NCBI RefSeq assembly: GCF_001279005.1
Contig: NZ_LGCN01000119.1
Location: 203,806-267,805 of the forward strand
Reading direction: 5' to 3'
DNA: 64,000 nt
From: Streptomyces caelestis
GTDB taxonomy: Bacteria > Actinomycetota > Actinomycetes > Streptomycetales > Streptomycetaceae
Part shown: positions 1-7,903 of the stretch, one piece after another
How the letters are laid out: the number at the start of each line of letters is the position of its first letter
Numbering within the stretch: the first letter of the stretch is position 1
Made by a program: the position numbers and the translations under genes
Notes under the pieces: model-generated
Seen by the model: the letters and a program-made list of their open reading frames with translations, nothing else
The model's database searches: none
Told to the model about the DNA's origin: nothing

Positions 1-1
1 C

Positions 2-826
2 CAGGTGCACGTCGACGTGCCGGACCGGGACACCGCGGTGCGCGTCATGTGCCTGGTGTCGCCCTGGCTGCCGCCCCTGCTGGCCCTGTCGGCCAGTTCA
101 CCGTTCTGGTTCGGTTCCGACACCGGATACGCCAGCTGGCGCACCATGCTGTGGCAGCGGTGGCCGACCGCGGGCCCCGCCGGGTGCTACGGGAGCGCCG
201 CCGACTACGACGCCGCGATGACGGAGCTGATCGGCTCGGGCGTCATCAGCGACCCCGGGATGCTCTACCACGACGTACGGCCGTCGGCCCACCAGCGCAC
301 GCTGGAGCTGCGGGTCTGCGACGCCTGCCCGCGCGCCGAGACCGTGGTGCTGGTCGCCGGGCTGTTCCGCGCGCTGGTGCGCGACGCCTGCGACCGTCTG
401 GAGCGCGGATCGGACCGCGGGTGCGACGGACACCACGAGTGGCTGCGCGCCGCCACCTGGCGTGCCGCGCGCTCGGGACTGGAAGGCCGGCTCGTCGATC
501 CGCAGACCCGCCGCGCGACTCCGGCCCCCATGGTGGTGCGCGGGATGCTGCACCGGCTGCGCCCGGCGCTGGAGGCGTCCGGCGACTTCGCCACCGTGCG
601 CACGCTGCTCGAAGAGGTCCTCGCGACGGGCGGCGCGGCGCACCGGCTGCGGCGGGAGGCCCGGGACCTGCTCGCCGGCATCGACATGCTGGTCGCCGAG
701 ACCCGCGGGGACCGCCTCGCGCCCAGCGCCCCCGCCCGCCGTCACCGGCCCCCGGACGCCCCGCGCGGCCCCGGCGGGGCCCCGGTCCGCGTCCACTCGG
801 CGACGACACCGGGCACACCCGGCTGA
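2..826 (+). CDS. Carboxylate-amine ligase, GCS2/YbdK family (5' end outside window)
   Basis: This is the C-terminal 274 residues of a glutamate-cysteine-ligase-family-2 protein; the frame is open from base 2 and the start lies to the left of the window. The visible part opens with an HVDVPDRDTAVRVM strand-helix, then a PWLPPLLALSASSPFW segment and a DTGYASWRTMLWQRWPTAG loop, all characteristic of this ATP-dependent ligase fold. Family members join an amine or cysteine to the carboxylate of glutamate; many actinobacterial copies have no proven substrate. The last 40 residues are Pro/Arg-rich and probably disordered. It reads into an AsnB-like amidotransferase and an S9 peptidase with short gaps, so it is probably the acyl-ligating step of the same small-peptide pathway. 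The family is clear; the substrate is unknown. Confidence 0.85.
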   Translation, partial: QVHVDVPDRDTAVRVMCLVSPWLPPLLALSASSPFWFGSDTGYASWRTMLWQRWPTAGPAGCYGSAADYDAAMTELIGSGVISDPGMLYHDVRPSAHQRTLELRVCDACPRAETVVLVAGLFRALVRDACDRLERGSDRGCDGHHEWLRAATWRAARSGLEGRLVDPQTRRATPAPMVVRGMLHRLRPALEASGDFATVRTLLEEVLATGGAAHRLRREARDLLAGIDMLVAETRGDRLAPSAPARRHRPPDAPRGPGGAPVRVHSATTPGTPG

Positions 827-902
827 TCCGGACGGACCGCCGGCCCCTCGGCCGCCCCCTGCGCATCCGCAACCCCCTGACCAAGGAGAGGGTCACACCG
901 TC

Positions 903-974
903 ATGTCCAGCAGTACGCACGTCCCTTCGCCCCCGCCCCAGGACCGGTACCCGAGGGAAAGGAGGGACCACTGA
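903..974 (+). CDS. Possible 23-residue ORF between ligase and amidotransferase genes
   Basis: A 23-codon ORF begins at an ATG about 11 bases after a GGAGAGG sequence, and its TGA shares one base with the ATG of the next gene. The peptide is short, polar and Pro/Arg-rich, with no hydrophobic stretch. It could be a genuine small peptide or merely a leader that couples translation into the downstream amidotransferase. The placement between a ligase and an amidotransferase makes it worth noting, but nothing in its sequence resembles a known precursor peptide. Confidence 0.25.
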   Translation: MSSSTHVPSPPPQDRYPRERRDH

Positions 975-2758
975 TGTGCGGCCTCTGCGGGGAGATCCGG
1001 TTCGACGGCGGGCAGCCGGACATCGCGGCGCTGGAGCGCATGACCGACCGCCTGGCACCGCGCGGCCCCGACGGACGCGGCCTGTGGTCCCAGGGGCCCG
1101 TGGCCCTCGGACACCGCCGACTGAAGATCATCGACCTGTCGGACAGCGGCGCCCAGCCCATGACCGACCCGCGTGCCCGTCTCGCCGGGGTCTTCAACGG
1201 CTGCGTGTACAACTACCGCGAGCTGCGGGACGAACTGCACGCGCTCGGCCACCGCTTCTTCTCGCAGTCCGACACCGAGGTGGTGCTCAAGGCCTACCTG
1301 CAGTGGGGCACCGACTGCGTCGAGCGCTTCCACGGCATGTTCGCCTTCGTGATCGTCGAGCAGGACACCGGGCGTGTCGTCCTGGCACGCGACCGGCTGG
1401 GCGTCAAGCCGCTCTACCTGTCCGGCACGACCGAACGCCTGCGGTTCGCCTCCTCCCTGCCCGCGCTGCTCGCGGCCGGTGGCGTCGACACCTCGCTGGA
1501 TCCCGTCGCCCTGCACCAGTACCTCAGCTGGCACGCCACCGTCGCCGCGCCCCACACCGTCCTCAAGGGCGTGCGCAAGCTGCCCCCGGCCACGGTGCGG
1601 ATCGTCGAGCCCGACGGCACCCACCGTGATCACCGCTACTGGCATCCCGTCCACACCCGCCGTCCCGAGCACGCCGGCCTCGGCGCCGACGACTGGACCG
1701 ACGCCGTGCTGGACGCCCTGCGCACCGCCGTACGCCGCCGCATGGTCGCCGACGTGCCGGTCGGAGTGCTGCTCTCGGGCGGTCTGGACTCCAGCCTGAT
1801 CGTGGCCCTGCTGGCCGGCGAGGGCCAGCAGGACCTCGCGACCTTCAGCGTCGGCTTCGAGTCCGAGGGCGACGAGGAGGGCGACGAGTTCTCCTACTCC
1901 GACCTCGTGGCCCGGCACTTCGACACCCGCCACCACCAGCTGATGGTTCCCTCCGACCGGGTCGCCGGCGCCCTGGACGGGGCCGTCCGGGCCATGAGCG
2001 AGCCCATGATGAGCCATGACGTGGTGGCCTTCCACCTGCTGTCCGAGCAGGTGGCCAAGGAGGTCAAGGTCGTGCAGAGCGGCCAGGGCGCCGACGAGGT
2101 GTTCGCCGGGTACGACTGGTACGCGCGGATGGCGGACGTGCCGCGCCCGCGCGCCGCCGAGGCGTACATCGACACCTACTTCGACCGCTCGCACGCCGAT
2201 CTCGAGGCCATGGTCCACCCGGACCTGCTGCCCGGCCGCGACGTCTCCGCCGAGTTCGTGCGCGCGCACATGGCGGCCCAGGGCGCCGAGACGGCGCTCG
2301 ACGCCGATCTCCGCCTCGACACGCTCGTGATGATGGTCGACGACCCGGTCAAGCGGGTCGACAACATGACGATGGACTGGGGCCTGGAGGCCAGGGTGCC
2401 GTTCCTCGACCACGAGCTGGTCGAACTGGCCGCGGCCTGCCCGCCCGAGCTGAAGCTCGCGGACGGCGGCAAGGGCGTCCTGAAGGCCGCCGGCCGCAAG
2501 GTCCTGCCGCGCCGGGTCGTCGACCGGCCCAAGGGCTACTTCCCCGTCCCGGCGATCAAGCACATGGCCGGGCCCGTCCTCCAGCGGGTCCGCGAGACCC
2601 TCACCGCTCCCGAGGCCAGGGCCCGCGGCGTCTTCCGCGAGGAGTACGTCGCCGAGCTGCTCGCCGCACCCAACGCGCACCGGACCAGGCGAGGGGCGAA
2701 CACGCTGTGGCAGATCGCGCTGCTGGAGACATGGCTGCAGACGCACGGGATCCGCTGA
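974..2758 (+). CDS. Asparagine-synthase-type amidotransferase (N-acetylglutaminylglutamine amidotransferase-like)
   Basis: This is a 594-residue two-domain enzyme. The N-terminal class II glutamine amidotransferase domain (about 1-210) starts with MCGLCGE, so Cys2 after Met removal is the glutaminase nucleophile. The C-terminal synthetase domain carries the pyrophosphate loop SGGLDSS at residues 268-274. It would hydrolyse glutamine and use the ammonia to amidate an adenylated carboxylate. Length and motifs such as SEPMMSHD and GADEVFAGY fit the group that amidates N-acetylglutaminylglutamine, a dipeptide osmolyte, rather than housekeeping AsnB. The usual partner, a GNAT/ATP-grasp synthetase, is not beside it; a GCS2 ligase takes that place. 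GGAGGG lies 6-11 bases before the ATG. The next gene starts 5 bases after its stop, indicating one operon. The family is sure; the exact substrate is inferred. Confidence 0.85.
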   Translation: MCGLCGEIRFDGGQPDIAALERMTDRLAPRGPDGRGLWSQGPVALGHRRLKIIDLSDSGAQPMTDPRARLAGVFNGCVYNYRELRDELHALGHRFFSQSDTEVVLKAYLQWGTDCVERFHGMFAFVIVEQDTGRVVLARDRLGVKPLYLSGTTERLRFASSLPALLAAGGVDTSLDPVALHQYLSWHATVAAPHTVLKGVRKLPPATVRIVEPDGTHRDHRYWHPVHTRRPEHAGLGADDWTDAVLDALRTAVRRRMVADVPVGVLLSGGLDSSLIVALLAGEGQQDLATFSVGFESEGDEEGDEFSYSDLVARHFDTRHHQLMVPSDRVAGALDGAVRAMSEPMMSHDVVAFHLLSEQVAKEVKVVQSGQGADEVFAGYDWYARMADVPRPRAAEAYIDTYFDRSHADLEAMVHPDLLPGRDVSAEFVRAHMAAQGAETALDADLRLDTLVMMVDDPVKRVDNMTMDWGLEARVPFLDHELVELAAACPPELKLADGGKGVLKAAGRKVLPRRVVDRPKGYFPVPAIKHMAGPVLQRVRETLTAPEARARGVFREEYVAELLAAPNAHRTRRGANTLWQIALLETWLQTHGIR

Positions 2759-2763
2759 CGCCC

Positions 2764-4869
2764 ATGGAGACGCGCACCGACGCCACCACGCGGGCGCTTC
2801 CCGCACCCGCGCCCGCCCCGCTCGCCGACACCTCGACGCCGTACGACGTACCGCCCCCGGCCGTCCACGGCTGCTGGTACCCCTCGGTCGACCCCGGCGG
2901 CGGGCACGTCGCCTTCGTCTGCGACCGGGCCGGGGTGCCGCAGCTGTGGACCGCCCCCGTGGCCGGCGAGGAGGTGCGCCGGCTCGACGCCGGCCCCGAT
3001 CCGGTCACGGAGGTGTCCTGGTCCCCGGACGGGCGCTGGATCGCCTACACCGTGGCGCCGGACGGCGGCGAGCTCACCAGCGTCCTGTGCGTACGCCCCG
3101 ACGGCACCGGGCGGCGCCTGCTGGCCGGCGGTGAACCGGGCACCTCCGCACGCCTGGGCTGCTGGCAGCACGACGGCTCGGCGGTCGCGGTGACCGTCAC
3201 CGATTCCGCCCCGCCCGGGCGGCCCTTCGCCGCCCACCCCGGGGCGGACGGCGTCTCCCGCCCCGCCCGGGCGGGCCGCGACGGCCGGGCCGTGCTGCTG
3301 GAACCCGGCGCACCACGGCCCGGACCCACCACGGGGGCCGGCGACGGCGACCGGACGACGTCCGCCGGGGAACCGGAACCGAGGGCCCTGTCCGCCTATC
3401 TCGTCGACCCCGAGGGCATGAGCGCCCCCGTGCTGCTGGCGAGCGAACGCGGCGCGGCCAACCAGCGGGTGTGCGACCTCAGCCGGGACGGCAGGCTCGC
3501 CCTGGTGTACCGGGGTCCCCGCGGGCGCCGCGAGGCCCTCGTCGTCCGCACCGGCGACCGCGTGGTGACCTGTGCGCTGCCGGTCGCCGACGGCGACCCG
3601 TGGATCGGCGGCTTCTCACCGGACGCCGGCACCGTGTGGCTGCGCAGCGACGGCGACCGCGAACACGCCGCCCTCGTCGCCGCGCACCTCGATCCGCGGG
3701 GACACCTGCTCGGCACCACGGTGGCAGCCCAGCGCCCCGACTGCGGCCTGGAGCTGCTCGCCCTGGGGCGCGACGGGCGCAGCGCGGTGCTGGCGTGGAA
3801 CGTGCGCGGGGTCAGCGAACTGGAGGTGACCGAGCTGACCGCCGCCCGGTCGCCCGACCTCCCGGCCGGCGCCCCGTCGTCCCGGCCCGCCTCCGCCGGC
3901 GCCGCACGGGCCGTCGGCCTGCCCCACGAGGTGGTCACGCGCATCGCGCCCACCGCCGACCCCGACACCCCCGTCGTCGCGCTGTCCGGATCCCGGCGCC
4001 ACCCCGGAGTGTGGTGGCTGCCGCACGGACTGCCCCTGCGCACCCCGTGGTCCTCGCGCGACGAGGACGCGTTCCCCGAAGGCCGCACGCCGGCGCGCCC
4101 GATGCCCATGAGCCCCGTGGCCCGCGACGGCCTCGTCCTGGGCGGCTGGTACTACCGTGCCCCGGGCCGCTCGCCCGGCGAACCGGCACCGTGCGTCCTG
4201 CACCTGCACGGCGGGCCGGAGGAACAGGAACGCCCGGTGCTCGACCCGCTCTACCTCGAACTGCTCGGCAGGGGACTGGACGTCTTCGCGCCCGACGTCC
4301 GCGGCTCCTCCGGCCACGGCCGCTCCTTCGTCGACGCCGACCTGGGCACGGGGCGCTTCGACGCGATCAACGACGTCGCGGACTGCGCGGCGCACGTGAT
4401 GGTGCGGGGCCTCGCGGATCCCCGGCGGATGGCCGTGATGGGCCGGTCGTACGGCGGCTACCTGGTGATGGCGTCCCTGGTGTGGCACCCGGACCTGTTC
4501 CGCACCGGTGTGGCGGTCTGCGGCATGTCGGACCTCACCACCTTCTTCGCCGGGACCGAGCCCTGGATCGCGCAGTCCGCCGCCCACAAGTACGGCCACC
4601 CGGAACACGACCGGGAACTGCTGCGCGCGCTGTCGCCGATGAGCCGGATCGACGCCCTGCGGGTCCCGGTCCTCGCCGTGCACGGCGAGCACGACACCAA
4701 CGTGCCTCCGGGGGAGTCCGAGCAGTTCGTCCGGGCCGCCAGGGAGCGCGGACTGGAAGCGGAACGCCTCCTGCTGCGCCACGAGGGCCACGACTTCCGC
4801 CGCTCCGACAACCGGCGCCTGTTCCGCCGGACCGCCGCCGACTGGCTGGAACGGCACCTGGCGGGCTGA
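2764..4869 (+). CDS. S9-family prolyl oligopeptidase-like serine peptidase
   Basis: This is a 701-residue protein with an N-terminal beta-propeller of WD40/TolB-like repeats (motifs WSPDGRW, LSRDGRLAL and FSPDAG, about residues 30-430) and a C-terminal alpha/beta hydrolase domain. The triad is visible: Ser562 in GRSYGGYL, Asp644 in GEHDTNVP and His676 in HEGHDF. Such enzymes cleave short peptides because the propeller limits access to the active site; no signal peptide is seen, so it is cytosolic. The ATG at 2764, just after the amidotransferase stop, was chosen; in-frame starts at 2707 (GTG) and 2731 (ATG) inside the upstream gene are possible but have poor ribosome-site spacing. Its place as third gene suggests it degrades or trims the peptide made by the first two. 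Confidence 0.85.
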   Translation: METRTDATTRALPAPAPAPLADTSTPYDVPPPAVHGCWYPSVDPGGGHVAFVCDRAGVPQLWTAPVAGEEVRRLDAGPDPVTEVSWSPDGRWIAYTVAPDGGELTSVLCVRPDGTGRRLLAGGEPGTSARLGCWQHDGSAVAVTVTDSAPPGRPFAAHPGADGVSRPARAGRDGRAVLLEPGAPRPGPTTGAGDGDRTTSAGEPEPRALSAYLVDPEGMSAPVLLASERGAANQRVCDLSRDGRLALVYRGPRGRREALVVRTGDRVVTCALPVADGDPWIGGFSPDAGTVWLRSDGDREHAALVAAHLDPRGHLLGTTVAAQRPDCGLELLALGRDGRSAVLAWNVRGVSELEVTELTAARSPDLPAGAPSSRPASAGAARAVGLPHEVVTRIAPTADPDTPVVALSGSRRHPGVWWLPHGLPLRTPWSSRDEDAFPEGRTPARPMPMSPVARDGLVLGGWYYRAPGRSPGEPAPCVLHLHGGPEEQERPVLDPLYLELLGRGLDVFAPDVRGSSGHGRSFVDADLGTGRFDAINDVADCAAHVMVRGLADPRRMAVMGRSYGGYLVMASLVWHPDLFRTGVAVCGMSDLTTFFAGTEPWIAQSAAHKYGHPEHDRELLRALSPMSRIDALRVPVLAVHGEHDTNVPPGESEQFVRAARERGLEAERLLLRHEGHDFRRSDNRRLFRRTAADWLERHLAG

Positions 4870-4959
4870 GATGTCGGAGGCACCTGTCACACTTCGGTGG
4901 CGTGCGGGGGAGCGACGCGGGTAGTCGCGCGGTGTGATCGGTGAGTGAGGGCGGACCGG

Positions 4960-5403
4960 ATGGAACCAGTTCCAGTCGACGAGGGGGACACGGTGCCAGG
5001 GGCGCCACGGCTGCGGGCTTCGTACACCCTGGACGAGGACGGCGCCTGGATAGCCCAGGCGCGCCACCTCGCCGCCGCGTTCCTGACCCGGGCACGGGCG
5101 GAGGACGGCCTGGCGGTGTCGGCCCGCGCGGTGGAGATCACCCAGCTCGTGGTCAGCGAGCTGGTCACCAACGCCCGCAAGTACGCCCCGGGTCCCGTCG
5201 GCCTCGACCTGCGGGTGGCCGGCGACGCCGTCGAGGTGGTGGTCCGGGACGGCAACCCCGAGCCGCCGGTGGCCCGGAACGCGGACCCCGGCCGGGTGGG
5301 CCAGCACGGACTGGAGATCGTGATGGCCGTCGCCCAGGCCCTGGACGTACGCCAGGAGCCGGCCGGCAAGAGCATCACGGCCCGCATCTCGCTGCTCGCC
5401 TGA
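4960..5403 (+). CDS. ATP-binding regulatory protein (HATPase_c_2, RsbW/SpoIIAB-like fold)
   Basis: This is a 147-residue single-domain GHKL ATPase. The N box is visible as [13 protein letters not shown] and the following ATP-lid strand as [12 protein letters not shown], then a GLEIV segment. There is no phospho-acceptor His domain, so it is not a complete sensor kinase. Streptomyces encode dozens of such proteins, acting as anti-sigma factors or as kinases of anti-anti-sigma proteins, countered by PP2C phosphatases. The ATG at 4960 is preceded by GAGG with 9 bases spacing and is preferred over the in-frame GTG at 4945. The gene stands 90 bases after the peptidase gene and probably has its own promoter. 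Its partner cannot be told from the sequence. Confidence 0.75.
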   Translation: MEPVPVDEGDTVPGAPRLRASYTLDEDGAWIAQARHLAAAFLTRARAEDGLAVSARAVEITQLVVSELVTNARKYAPGPVGLDLRVAGDAVEVVVRDGNPEPPVARNADPGRVGQHGLEIVMAVAQALDVRQEPAGKSITARISLLA

Positions 5404-5652
5404 GCCCGCCGGGCCCGCGGCCCACTCGCCGTTCCCGGCCGAGGAGGGCTGTTCCGTCCGGACGACCTCGCCGTCCGCCGTGCACCGCGCGCCCCGGCGT
5501 CCGGCGGACCGCACGACGGGGAACGGTCCGCGTCCGCCCTCGTGCGGGGTGGCCGCCCGCCCGGTGCGGTCGCGGACGAGCCGTACCCGGACGGGCGCGA
5601 ACGCGCCGGTGGACCGCTGCCCGGCCCGCTGTCCGAAGGCGGCGGCACAACC

Positions 5653-5678
5653 GGAACAATGGGGTCGCCGGTGCGGTT
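5653..5678 (+). promoter_or_regulatory. SigR-type promoter for msrA
   Basis: GGAAC at 5653-5657, a spacer of exactly 18 bases and GTT at 5676-5678 match the SigR (thiol-stress sigma factor) consensus GGAAT-N18/19-GTT with one mismatch. It lies 48 bases before the msrA start. MsrA belongs to the SigR regulon in S. coelicolor, which supports the reading. The rest of the gap 5404-5725 shows no gene. Confidence 0.6.
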
Positions 5679-5725
5679 CTCACTGGTGGACGCCGCAGGA
5701 CACGTGGGAGAAGGGCGAGACGAAG

Positions 5726-6238
5726 ATGACGACGAACGAGGAGAGGGCGCTGCTCGCGGGCGGCTGCTTCTGGGGCATGCAGGAGCTGATCCGCACGTTC
5801 CCGGGCGTACTGACCACGCGGGTGGGCTACAGCGGCGGTGACGTGCCGAACGCGACCTACCGCGACCACGGCACCCATGCCGAGTCGATCGAGATCACCT
5901 ATGACCCCGCCGTCACCGACTACCGCACGATCCTGGAGTACTTCTTCCAGATCCACGACCCGAGCACGAAGAACCGGCAGGGCAACGACATCGGGACGAG
6001 CTACCGCTCCGCCATCTTCTACGTCGACGACGAGCAGAAGCGCGTCGCCGAGGAGACGATCGCCGATGTGAACGCCTCGGGGCTGTGGCCGGGCCCCGTG
6101 GTGACCGAGGTCGTGCCGGCCGGCCCGTTCTGGGAGGCCGAGCCGGAGCACCAGGACTACCTCCAGCGCTACCCGGACGGCTACACCTGTCACTTCCCGC
6201 GGCCCGGCTGGCGTCTGCCGAAGCGCGCGCAAGCCTGA
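5726..6238 (+). CDS. msrA: Peptide-methionine (S)-S-oxide reductase MsrA
   Basis: This 170-residue enzyme reduces the S-epimer of methionine sulfoxide in proteins and free methionine. The hallmark GGCFWGMQ places catalytic Cys14 in the usual N-terminal position; [24 protein letters not shown] and [12 protein letters not shown] are the typical substrate-pocket motifs. The resolving cysteines often found at the C-terminus are absent, so recycling may use another thiol or a different resolving Cys. The ATG at 5726 is preceded by a purine-rich GGGAGAAGGGCGAG sequence; the frame continues upstream but without family similarity. A SigR-like promoter precedes it and a strong shared terminator follows. 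Length is slightly shorter than many actinobacterial MsrA proteins. Confidence 0.95.
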   Translation: MTTNEERALLAGGCFWGMQELIRTFPGVLTTRVGYSGGDVPNATYRDHGTHAESIEITYDPAVTDYRTILEYFFQIHDPSTKNRQGNDIGTSYRSAIFYVDDEQKRVAEETIADVNASGLWPGPVVTEVVPAGPFWEAEPEHQDYLQRYPDGYTCHFPRPGWRLPKRAQA

Positions 6239-6243
6239 CCGGA

Positions 6244-6278
6244 CGCCCGCCCCGGCCCACCGGGGGCCGGGGCGGGCG
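6244..6278. terminator. Bidirectional terminator between msrA and the AhpD-like gene
   Basis: There is a perfect 15-bp GC-only stem (6244-6258 with 6264-6278) and a 5-base loop, lying 5 bases after the msrA stop and 7 bases beyond the convergent gene's stop. It is symmetrical enough to stop transcription from both sides. Confidence 0.8.
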
Positions 6279-6285
6279 CGTTCGG

Positions 6286-6759
6286 TCAGCCGAACTGGCC
6301 GGGCCGGTAGCCGCCGGCGGGCTGCTGGTTGATGACGTTGATGCGGTTGTAGGCGTTGATGACCGCGATCAGCGAGATCAGCGCGGCGAGCTGGTCGTCG
6401 TCGTAGTGCTTGGCAGCGTTCGCCCAGACCTCGTCGCTGACGCCGCCGGCCGCGTCGGCGAGCCGGGTGCCCTGCTCCGCCAGTTCCAGCGCGGCCCGCT
6501 CCGCCTCGGTGAAGACGGTGGCCTCCCGCCAGGCGGCGACCAGATGGAGCCGGACCGACGTCTCCCCGGCCGCGGCGGCGTCCTTGGTGTGCATGTCGGT
6601 GCAGAAGCCGCAGCCGTTGATCTGGCTGGCGCGGATCTTCACCAGCTCCTGGGTGGCGTGCGGCAGCCCGGAGTCCGTCACCGCCCTGCCCGCCGAGTTG
6701 ATGTGCCTCAGCACCTTGGCCCCGACGGGGTTGGCGAAGAAGTCGATGCGCGCTTCCAT
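6286..6759 (-). CDS. Carboxymuconolactone decarboxylase / AhpD-family protein
   Basis: This 157-residue protein has the alkylhydroperoxidase-like core motif: Cys50-Gly-Phe-Cys53 followed by His57 in GCGFCTDMH, with ELVKIRASQ before it. In AhpD-type proteins the CxxC pair and the His form a redox centre that reduces peroxides or recharges a peroxiredoxin; most solo copies have no proven partner. The start at 6759 was chosen because AGGAG lies 7 bases upstream on the minus strand; the frame runs 18 codons further up without a ribosome site. It faces msrA, and both fit an oxidative-stress role. A direct repeat of GTGTGACC lies 57-82 bases upstream of the start and may be its operator. Confidence 0.85.
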   Translation of the reverse strand: MEARIDFFANPVGAKVLRHINSAGRAVTDSGLPHATQELVKIRASQINGCGFCTDMHTKDAAAAGETSVRLHLVAAWREATVFTEAERAALELAEQGTRLADAAGGVSDEVWANAAKHYDDDQLAALISLIAVINAYNRINVINQQPAGGYRPGQFG

Positions 6760-6816
6760 GATGATCTCCTGGTCGGTTCTTGCGGTTACGCAGCACTGAC
6801 GGACGGGCTCCACTTC

Positions 6817-6841
6817 GTGTGACCGGAACGGAAGTGTGACC
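6817..6841 (-). promoter_or_regulatory. Direct repeat upstream of the AhpD-like gene
   Basis: The octamer GTGTGACC occurs at 6817-6824 and exactly again at 6834-6841, with a period of 17 bases. It sits in the promoter interval of the minus-strand AhpD-like gene. The spacing is close to, but not exactly, two helical turns. A role as activator or repressor site is a guess. Confidence 0.3.
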
Positions 6842-6935
6842 TACGTCTCTCTGTCGGGCGGCACCGCGCAGCGTACCGTTCCCGGGGCACCGGACGACCG
6901 ATAACCTGGCCGAATGGACGGGGAGCGGAGCGTCG

Positions 6936-7160
6936 GTGAGTGAGCGTCGGGAACGCGACTGGACGGACATGACGCCCGGGGACTTCGATCTCGACGCCCC
7001 GCTGTACCTCAACGTGGGGACCGGCCCCGTCGTGGTGCCGGCCGAGCCGGACGAGTACGGCACGGCGCCGCTGTTCGGGGAGGAGACCCCGGCGCGGGAA
7101 CCCGGTCCGCGCCGCACCCCGCGCCGGACCGCCCCCACCGAGCAGGGGCAGCTGTTCTGA
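6936..7160 (+). CDS. Small conserved-type hypothetical protein, 74 residues
   Basis: This is a 74-codon ORF with a GTG start preceded by a GGGAGCGGAG ribosome site 6 bases upstream. Third codon positions are almost all G/C, as in real genes of this genome. The product is acidic in its first 45 residues (DWTDMTPGDFDLDAPLY) and basic and proline-rich at the end; it has no membrane segment, cysteine pair or recognisable domain. It is divergent from the AhpD-like gene. Function unknown. Confidence 0.6.
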   Translation: MSERRERDWTDMTPGDFDLDAPLYLNVGTGPVVVPAEPDEYGTAPLFGEETPAREPGPRRTPRRTAPTEQGQLF

Positions 7161-7178
7161 ATCCGGCGCGGGGAGCCG

Positions 7179-7550
7179 TCACGCTCCGCGGGCCGTGCCG
7201 AGGACGCGGACGTGCCCGCCCGAGCCGCTCACCTCGTAGGAGGCCCGGGCCCCGGGTGGCGCCGATGACGGACTCGAGCGTGGTCCGGCCCCGACCGCCG
7301 GCGGAGACCTCGATCCGGAAGTCCTCGGCGCAGGCGGCCTCCCGGTCGAGGTCCACCGCGCACAGGTCGCGCACCGCGCCCGGGCCGACCCGCGCCCACC
7401 GCGGGTCCGAGGCCCGGCTCGACCGGCGGGTGCCGGCGTCGCCGTCGGAGGCGGGGGCGCCCGTGTGCTCCGTGCGTGAGGGCGTGCCGGAGGACTGAAA
7501 GGCGGCCCCGCGACCGCTTGGTTCAGGAGGTGATTCACGTAGTGGGACAT
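7179..7550 (-). pseudogene. Probable frameshifted gene remnant
   Basis: Coding-like composition moves between reading frames on the minus strand. A frame starting at 7550 (MSHYVNHLLNQAV) loses its codon bias after about 15 codons. From about 7505 to 7245 another frame has strong G/C third-position bias and reads ...DPRWARVGPGAVRDLC... to ...TTLESVIGAT. The last 20 codons (SYEVSGSGGHVRVLG to a TGA at 7179) are again in the first frame. A single inserted G near 7242 would join the last two parts. I do not recognise the protein. It may be a decayed gene, or an intact one with sequence errors. Confidence 0.35.
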
Positions 7551-7903
7551 CGCGCGGACGAGTCCCCGGACGGGAAGGGGTGGGCGGGCGCCCGCCGGCG
7601 GGGTGACATGCCGGGCCGAATCCGCATGCCTTGACCGCCGGGCCGGGGGTACGCGGGCGGGGCGGTCGGATCAGGCGGGGAGGAGCGGAGAGGGGGACGG
7701 GTGTGCGAGGCGCGGGGCGTGGCGTTCCGGGGCGGGGATTTCACCCCATCGGCGGACGTCCGCTGCGCGGGCGTGACCGCCGTGAGACGTTGACGGCACC
7801 CGATGCCCTTTTCGATCCTTTTGCCCCCGGATCGCTCGCAGTCGGCAACCGAACGTACGGCCACCCGTCCGTGGCCGGTCTGAAGCGGAGGAGTGTCACC
7901 CCC
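7551..7903. other. Gap upstream of the catalase gene
   Basis: No gene is supported in these 353 bases; long frames crossing it lack codon bias. It holds the candidate sigma-B promoter described separately and would leave an unusually long leader of about 240 bases before the catalase start. Confidence 0.5.
7628..7652 (+). promoter_or_regulatory. Candidate sigma-B-type promoter for catalase
   Basis: GCCT at 7628-7631, 15 spacer bases and GGGTAC at 7647-7652 fit the Streptomyces sigma-B consensus GNNT-N14-16-GGGTAC. The osmotically induced large catalase CatB of S. coelicolor is controlled by this sigma factor, which makes the match relevant. The consensus is short, and the site is 252 bases from the start codon. 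Confidence 0.35.

Noticed and set aside
5375..7138. A long minus-strand frame crossing msrA and the AhpD-like gene
   Set aside because: It covers two well-supported genes in other frames and has no recognisable motif.
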